From Actinomycetota bacterium (GTDB lineage Bacteria; Actinomycetota; Rubrobacteria; Rubrobacterales; Rubrobacteraceae), in contig JAIVIG010000022.1 in NCBI GenBank assembly GCA_020200675.1, positions 1-9,683 of the forward strand: a stretch of 9,683 nt of DNA. The letters are read 5' to 3'. A program made the position numbers and the translations under genes. Every line of letters begins with the position of its first letter. Positions within the stretch are counted from its first letter, which is position 1. Under the pieces are notes generated by a model. That model was given only the letters and a program-made list of their open reading frames with translations, did no database searches and had not been told where the DNA came from. Shown piece after piece: positions 5,723 through 9,683 of this stretch.

Positions 5723-6778
5723 TTGATCAGGATCGCAGTGATCGCGGGGGACGGGATCGGGCCGGAGGTCGTCGGCGTCGGGATTCGAGTCCTCGAGGCG
5801 GCTGCGGAGATGGATGCCTCGGTCGAGCTCGAGTTCACCGAGTTTCCGTGGGGCTGCGAATACTATCTGGAGCACGGCCGGATGATGCCGGATGATGGTC
5901 TCGAGACGCTCGTAGGTTTCGACGCCATCTACCTTGGGGCCGTCGGGTGGCCGACGGTGCCGGATCACGTCTCGCTCTGGGGACTTTTGCTACCGATCCG
6001 GCGCGGCTTCGACCAGTACGTAAACCTGCGCCCGGCCCGTCTCTTGCGAGGCGTTAGTAGCCCGCTCTCCGAACCCGGCGCGCTCGACATCACCGTGGTC
6101 CGGGAGAACACGGAGGGGGAGTACTCCGACGCCGGCGGCCGGATGTACCAGGGAACACCTGACGAGGTGGCCATCCAGGAGAGTGTCTTCACCCGGCGCG
6201 GAGTCGAGCGTGTCGTCCGCTATGCTTACGAGCTGGCGGGGAAGCGACGAGGAACGCTCGTCGGGGCGACCAAGTCGAACGGCATCAGCATAACCATGCC
6301 GTTCTTCGATGAGATCTTTCGCGAGGTTGGAGGCGAGTATCCCGGCGTTGAAGCGTCGCTGATGCACGCCGACGCCCTGGCAGCCCGAATAGTCCTGAAC
6401 CCACAGAACTTCGACGTGATCGTCGGGTCGAACCTTCTGGGAGACCTGCTCTCCGAGGTCACGGCGGCCGTCTCCGGGGCGATCGGGATCGCTCCCTCCG
6501 CTAACTTGAATCCCGACGGACGTTTTCCCTCGCTCTTCGAGCCGATCCACGGCTCGGCCCCCGACATTGCGGGGCAGGGAATAGCGAACCCCTCCGGGGC
6601 GATCTGGGCGGCGTCACTCCTCCTCGAACATTTAGGCCGCGCCGAAGCCGGCCTACGCATCCTCGACGCGCTGGAAGCCGCGATCTCGGCCGGCACGAGG
6701 ACGCGCGATCTCGGGGGCACCGCAACGACGGAGGAGATGACCGAGGCGGTAATCAGGGAGCTTCTCGGACCCAACTGA
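5723..6778 (+). CDS. Beta-decarboxylating D-malate/tartrate dehydrogenase family protein
   Basis: NAD-dependent hydroxy-acid oxidative decarboxylase of the isopropylmalate/isocitrate dehydrogenase superfamily, 351 residues from TTG at 5723. IRIAVIAGDGIGPEV (2-16) is the family N-terminus. LLLPIRRGFDQYVNLRPAR (88-106) and VRENTEGEYSDAGGR (126-140) resemble DmlA/TtuC (D-malate, tartrate) rather than LeuB. Lys184 (ATKSNG), Asp217 (HADA) and Asp241 (LLGD) match catalytic and metal-binding positions. The adenine loop EPIHGSAPDIAGQGIANP (273-290) has the Asp at 281 that goes with NAD rather than NADP. The position of the second metal-site Asp is Glu245 (GDLLSEV). TTG at 5723 is preferred over ATG at 5690 because it has a well-spaced ribosome binding site (GGGG 5714-5717) and the ATG overlaps the -10 box. 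The likely reaction is D-malate to pyruvate or tartrate oxidation/decarboxylation. The exact substrate is uncertain, and the gene is monocistronic or leads its own unit. Confidence 0.85.
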   Translation: MIRIAVIAGDGIGPEVVGVGIRVLEAAAEMDASVELEFTEFPWGCEYYLEHGRMMPDDGLETLVGFDAIYLGAVGWPTVPDHVSLWGLLLPIRRGFDQYVNLRPARLLRGVSSPLSEPGALDITVVRENTEGEYSDAGGRMYQGTPDEVAIQESVFTRRGVERVVRYAYELAGKRRGTLVGATKSNGISITMPFFDEIFREVGGEYPGVEASLMHADALAARIVLNPQNFDVIVGSNLLGDLLSEVTAAVSGAIGIAPSANLNPDGRFPSLFEPIHGSAPDIAGQGIANPSGAIWAASLLLEHLGRAEAGLRILDALEAAISAGTRTRDLGGTATTEEMTEAVIRELLGPN

Positions 6779-6842
6779 GGGTTTTCGGTGCTCGCCACGA
6801 AGTTTCGTCCTGCGGGCCAAAGCGGGAAAAGACGGCGGTCGC

Positions 6843-6848
6843 TATAAT
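6843..6848 (+). promoter_or_regulatory. Perfect -10 box (TATAAT) upstream of the symporter
   Basis: TATAAT at 6843-6848, preceded by GGTCGC. The region where a -35 box would be expected (6819-6826) is AAAGCGGG-like and does not resemble TTGACA. Transcription would start near 6855, giving a leader of about 59 bases. The rest of the 6779-6842 gap holds a tight palindrome, ACGAAGTTTCGT-like (6797-6808), without a T-run, and nothing else I recognise. Confidence 0.55.
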
Positions 6849-6865
6849 CCTTGCAGGAAGAGGGA

Positions 6866-6904
6866 ATGGGCAAGAAGAAGCAACTATCTTCGGGGCGATT
6901 TTAG
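6866..6904 (+). CDS. Possible 12-residue leader peptide before the symporter
   Basis: ATG at 6866 follows a strong purine-rich site (AGGAAGAGGG, 6855-6864) at normal distance and encodes MGKKKQLSSGRF, ending with TAG at 6902-6904. Its stop codon overlaps the AGGAGG (6903-6908) that serves the symporter start at 6914. A ribosome finishing this peptide would therefore sit on the downstream ribosome binding site. The three consecutive AAG lysine codons and the stop/ribosome-site overlap are what a translational-coupling or attenuating leader would look like. So short a frame can arise by chance, and no homologue can be checked here. Confidence 0.3.
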   Translation: MGKKKQLSSGRF

Positions 6905-6913
6905 GAGGAGAGC

Positions 6914-8266
6914 ATGGATAGATCGAGCAGGGAAGACACCGTCCGGACGTCGGACATCAAACAGGTCCTCGGCGCGAGCTTTATAGGGACCGCCATCGAG
7001 TGGTACGACTTCTTTATCTACGGCACGGCGGCCACCCTGGTCTTCGGCCAGCTGTTCTTCAGCCCGGAGTTTAGCCCGCTCGCCGCCACCCTCTCGTCCG
7101 TGGCGACCTTCGCGGTCGGCTTCGTGGCCCGGCCCTTGGGGGGTCTGGTCTTCGGACACTTCGGCGACAAGCTCGGCCGCAAGGCGATGCTCGTCCTTAC
7201 GCTGAACATGATGGGGATAGCGACGTTTTTGGTCGGTCTCATGCCGACGTTCGAACAGATAGGTCTCCTGGCCCCGCTGCTGCTCGTGTTGTTGCGCATC
7301 GTCCAGGGCCTCGGCGTCGGCGGCGAGTGGGGCGGCGCGGCCTTGATGGCCGTGGAGTATGCCCCTGAGGACAGGCGAGGCTACTACGGGAGCTGGCCTC
7401 AGATGGGCGTCCCGGCGGGGCTTCTGCTCGCGACCGGGATCTTCTTCGGCGTGGCGGCGGTGCTTCCCGAGGAGCAGTTTTTGGCCTGGGGCTGGCGCAT
7501 ACCGTTCCTCTTGAGCATTATCCTGGTCGGCGTCGGACTCTTCATCCGGTTGCGCCTACTCGAGACGCCGTCGTTCAGCGAGGTCCAGGAGGAACACAGC
7601 GAGGCCCAGATGCCGATAATGGACGTCTTGCGCAACTACCCGAAGAACGTGCTGCTGGCCATCGGGGCGCGCGTGGCAAGCGACGGGGCCTTCTACGTCT
7701 TCACCGTGTTCATACTCGACTACGCGACCAGGACTTTAGGGCTGCCGAGGGCGACAATACTGCTGGGGATCGCGATCGCCTGCGCCATCGAGATCTTTAC
7801 CATCCCGCTCTTCGCTATGGTCTCCGATCGCTTTGGCCGACGCCCGATCTACTTGGTCGGCACGGTGCTCCTGTTGATCCTCGCCTACCCCTACTTCCTG
7901 ATGATCCAGACAGGCTCGACGATCCTGGTAGTGCTCGCTAGCGTGCTCGGGCTCTCGGTGGCGCACGCCATGTCGTACGGTCCGATGAGCGCCTACTTCG
8001 CGGAGCTCTTCGGCACGCGGGTCCGCTACTCGGGGGTCTCCATGGGCTACCAGCTCGCCTCGATCATCGGCGGCGGAGCCGGGCCGCTTATCAGCATCTA
8101 CCTGGTCGGCGCCACGGGCGGCTCTTACTGGCCGGTGGTCGCGTGGATGGCCATCCTATGCATTATAACCCTCGTCTCCGTGTTCGTCGCCGCCGAGACG
8201 TTCCGGGGCGGCGAGTTCGCGTCCGAGCGGTCGGGAGAGCGCCGGACCGTCGCCGAGCAAGGGTGA
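6914..8266 (+). CDS. MFS transporter, metabolite:H+ symporter (MHS) family
   Basis: Inner-membrane proton symporter of 450 residues with about twelve hydrophobic segments in two halves of six, separated by a polar loop at about 214-245. Motif IEWYDFFIYG (28-37) in the first membrane helix is characteristic of the MHS family, which includes ProP, KgtP, ShiA and citrate carriers. GHFGDKLGRK (81-90) is the MFS loop 2-3 motif, and its second-half counterpart is SDRFGRRP (304-311). RIVQGLGVGGEWGGA (128-142) and RLLETPSF (214-221) are also MHS signatures. The substrate is probably an organic acid, amino-acid-like or betaine-like compound and cannot be fixed from sequence. Start ATG has AGGAGG five bases upstream. 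The C-terminal tail (about 430-450) is hydrophilic and cytoplasmic. The hydantoinase-type gene starts four bases after its stop, so the two very likely share a transcript and a substrate pathway. Confidence 0.9.
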   Translation: MDRSSREDTVRTSDIKQVLGASFIGTAIEWYDFFIYGTAATLVFGQLFFSPEFSPLAATLSSVATFAVGFVARPLGGLVFGHFGDKLGRKAMLVLTLNMMGIATFLVGLMPTFEQIGLLAPLLLVLLRIVQGLGVGGEWGGAALMAVEYAPEDRRGYYGSWPQMGVPAGLLLATGIFFGVAAVLPEEQFLAWGWRIPFLLSIILVGVGLFIRLRLLETPSFSEVQEEHSEAQMPIMDVLRNYPKNVLLAIGARVASDGAFYVFTVFILDYATRTLGLPRATILLGIAIACAIEIFTIPLFAMVSDRFGRRPIYLVGTVLLLILAYPYFLMIQTGSTILVVLASVLGLSVAHAMSYGPMSAYFAELFGTRVRYSGVSMGYQLASIIGGGAGPLISIYLVGATGGSYWPVVAWMAILCIITLVSVFVAAETFRGGEFASERSGERRTVAEQG

Positions 8267-8270
8267 ACGC

Positions 8271-9683
8271 GTGAGCGAGATGCGGCTCGGGGTCGACGTG
8301 GGCGGCACGTTCACGGACCTGGTGGCCCTCTCCGAAGGCACACTGATAACGGCGAAGGTCCCCTCCACCCCCCAGGACCAGTCCGAAGGCGTGATGAACG
8401 CCATAGGCACCTCCGAGGTTGAGCCCGACGCCGTGATAGCCCTCGCCCACGGGATGACCGTGGCGACGAACGCCCTCCTCGAACGGCGCGGCGCCCGGAC
8501 GGCACTCGTGACGACGGAAGGGTTCCGGGACGTGCTGGAGATAGCGCGCCAGAACCGTCCCTCCCTCTACGACCTGACCCAGGACCGCCCTCCCCCACTC
8601 GTCCCGCGCGAGCTGCGCTTTACCGTGGAGGAGAGGATGGGGCCGGAGGGCGAAATCCTGGCGCTGAACGAGGAGAGCTTGGAGGAGGTCGTCTCCGCCG
8701 TGCGGGAAGCGGAGGTCGAGGCGATCGCGGTGTGTCTGCTCTTCGCTTTCATGCACCAGGAGCACGAAAAAAGAATCGGGGAGGCGCTGCGGGAGGAACT
8801 CCCCAGCGTACACGTCTCGCTCTCGAGCGAGGTGTTGCCGGAGTTTCGGGAGTACGAGCGGTTCTCCACGACCACCGCCGACGCCTACCTGGCCCCGAAG
8901 CTCGCGGCCTACCTCAAGAACATGGCCGGCCAGGCCGAGGAAGCCGGCGTGCCGAGCCCTTTGATCATGCAGTCCTCGGGCGGGGTGGTGAGCATAGACG
9001 ATGCAGTGGCGGACGCAGCGGGATGCCTGCTGTCGGGACCGGCGGGCGGGGTCGTAGGCGCGGCGTTCATCGGGGATTTGGGCGGCTTCCGGAACCTCTT
9101 AACCTTCGACATGGGTGGGACGAGTACAGACGTGGCGCCCATCATAGACGGCGAGGCACAGACGACCACGGAGACGGTGGTGGCGGGGGTGCCGATCAAG
9201 CTGCCCATGGTGGACGTTCACACGGTGAGCGCCGGCGGCGGCTCCATCGCCTGGGCGGACGCGGGCGGAGCCTTAAGAGTTGGGCCCCACTCCGCGGGCG
9301 CCGAACCTGGGCCCGCTGCCTACGACGCCGGCGGCGAGGAGCCGACCGTCACGGACGCGAACCTGTTCTTGGGGTACCTCGCGGACAGGGCAGAGCTCGG
9401 CGGCGAGGTGACACTCAAACGCGAGCTGTCGGAGAAGGCCCTTTCTACTTTGGGCGAGGAGGTAGACCTGGACGCGGAGGAAGTAGCTCTGGGGGTGGTG
9501 CGGGTGGCGAACGCGGAGATGACGCGGGCGCTGCGCGTGATCAGCGTCGAGCGCGGCCTAGATCCCCGGGAGTTCGCCCTCCTGGCCTTCGGCGGGGCGG
9601 GCGGGATGCACGCCTGCTCTTTGGCCGAAGAGCTCGGCATGGAGACCGTGCTCGTCCCCCGCGCCGGCGGCGTCCTGAGCGCC
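8271..9683 (+). CDS. hyuA: Hydantoinase A/oxoprolinase family subunit (5' part, cut by window edge)
   Basis: ATP-dependent cyclic-amide hydrolase subunit; the first 471 residues are visible, and complete family members have roughly 650-700. The frame is open to the last base. VDVGGTFTDL (8-17) starts the Hydant_A_N domain and is the first phosphate-binding loop of the actin-like ATPase fold. HGMTVATNALLERRG (about 60-74) follows. Residues from SGPAGGVVGA (255-264) and FDMGGTSTDVA (279-289) belong to the hydantoinase A domain, whose second ATP-binding motif includes Asp280. SAGGGSIAW (320-328) and FGGAGGMHA (440-448) are further signatures. Family members act on hydantoins, N-methylhydantoin, 5-oxoproline or acetone (as a carboxylase subunit), normally with a HyuB partner; that gene may follow beyond the edge. 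Start GTG at 8271 has AAGGGTGA overlapping the symporter stop as ribosome binding site; ATG at 8280 is the alternative. Which cyclic amide or ketone is used is unknown. Confidence 0.88.
   Translation, partial: MSEMRLGVDVGGTFTDLVALSEGTLITAKVPSTPQDQSEGVMNAIGTSEVEPDAVIALAHGMTVATNALLERRGARTALVTTEGFRDVLEIARQNRPSLYDLTQDRPPPLVPRELRFTVEERMGPEGEILALNEESLEEVVSAVREAEVEAIAVCLLFAFMHQEHEKRIGEALREELPSVHVSLSSEVLPEFREYERFSTTTADAYLAPKLAAYLKNMAGQAEEAGVPSPLIMQSSGGVVSIDDAVADAAGCLLSGPAGGVVGAAFIGDLGGFRNLLTFDMGGTSTDVAPIIDGEAQTTTETVVAGVPIKLPMVDVHTVSAGGGSIAWADAGGALRVGPHSAGAEPGPAAYDAGGEEPTVTDANLFLGYLADRAELGGEVTLKRELSEKALSTLGEEVDLDAEEVALGVVRVANAEMTRALRVISVERGLDPREFALLAFGGAGGMHACSLAEELGMETVLVPRAGGVLSA

Noticed and set aside
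6797..6808. Possible terminator ACGAAGTTTCGT after the dehydrogenase
   Set aside because: The loop would be only two bases with five-base arms, and no T-run follows.
1..9683. CRISPR arrays, tRNA or rRNA genes, prophage or defence genes
   Set aside because: I looked for regularly spaced repeats, cloverleaf-like segments and related protein motifs and saw none; the content is metabolic.

Overview
The window is high-GC bacterial DNA that looks chromosomal. Three things together suggest a deep-branching actinobacterium such as Rubrobacter: GC-rich third codon positions, frequent ATA (Ile) and AGG (Arg) codons despite the high GC, and several TTG starts. That assignment is inference from style, not a database match. 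All real genes lie on the + strand. Long open frames on the other strand are GC-skew shadows.

Layout. Bases 1-133 hold a probable 3' tail of an unidentified gene. Bases 83-238 are a decayed second copy of the promoter, ribosome binding site and first codons of the acetoin dehydrogenase operon. This copy sits in front of an Asp-nucleophile alpha/beta hydrolase of the epoxide hydrolase/haloalkane dehalogenase type (286-1179). The intact promoter (1257-1285) then drives a compact acetoin-cleavage operon: acoA (E1 alpha), acoB (E1 beta), acoC (an unusual E2 made of a lipoyl domain joined to an alpha/beta hydrolase fold) and acoX (an NAD-kinase-like protein of unresolved role). A 20-bp-arm imperfect inverted repeat lies between acoA and acoB. 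No dihydrolipoyl dehydrogenase (E3) and no AcoR-type regulator lie in the window.

After a 135-base gap with two inverted repeats and a perfect TATAAT comes a separately transcribed beta-decarboxylating dehydrogenase of the D-malate/tartrate dehydrogenase type (5723-6778). A second TATAAT promoter with a leader carrying a possible 12-codon upstream peptide precedes an MHS-family proton symporter (6914-8266). Four bases later starts a hydantoinase A/oxoprolinase-family ATP-dependent hydrolase that runs off the right edge.

How they fit together. The aco genes oxidatively cleave acetoin (or a related alpha-keto compound) to acetyl-CoA and acetaldehyde. The dehydrogenase feeds C4 hydroxy-acids into central carbon metabolism. 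The symporter and hydantoinase-like enzyme probably import and open a cyclic amide or organic acid. Overall this is a small-carbon-source catabolic neighbourhood. The most unusual feature is the duplicated, decayed acoA 5' end that appears to place the first hydrolase under an aco-like promoter.
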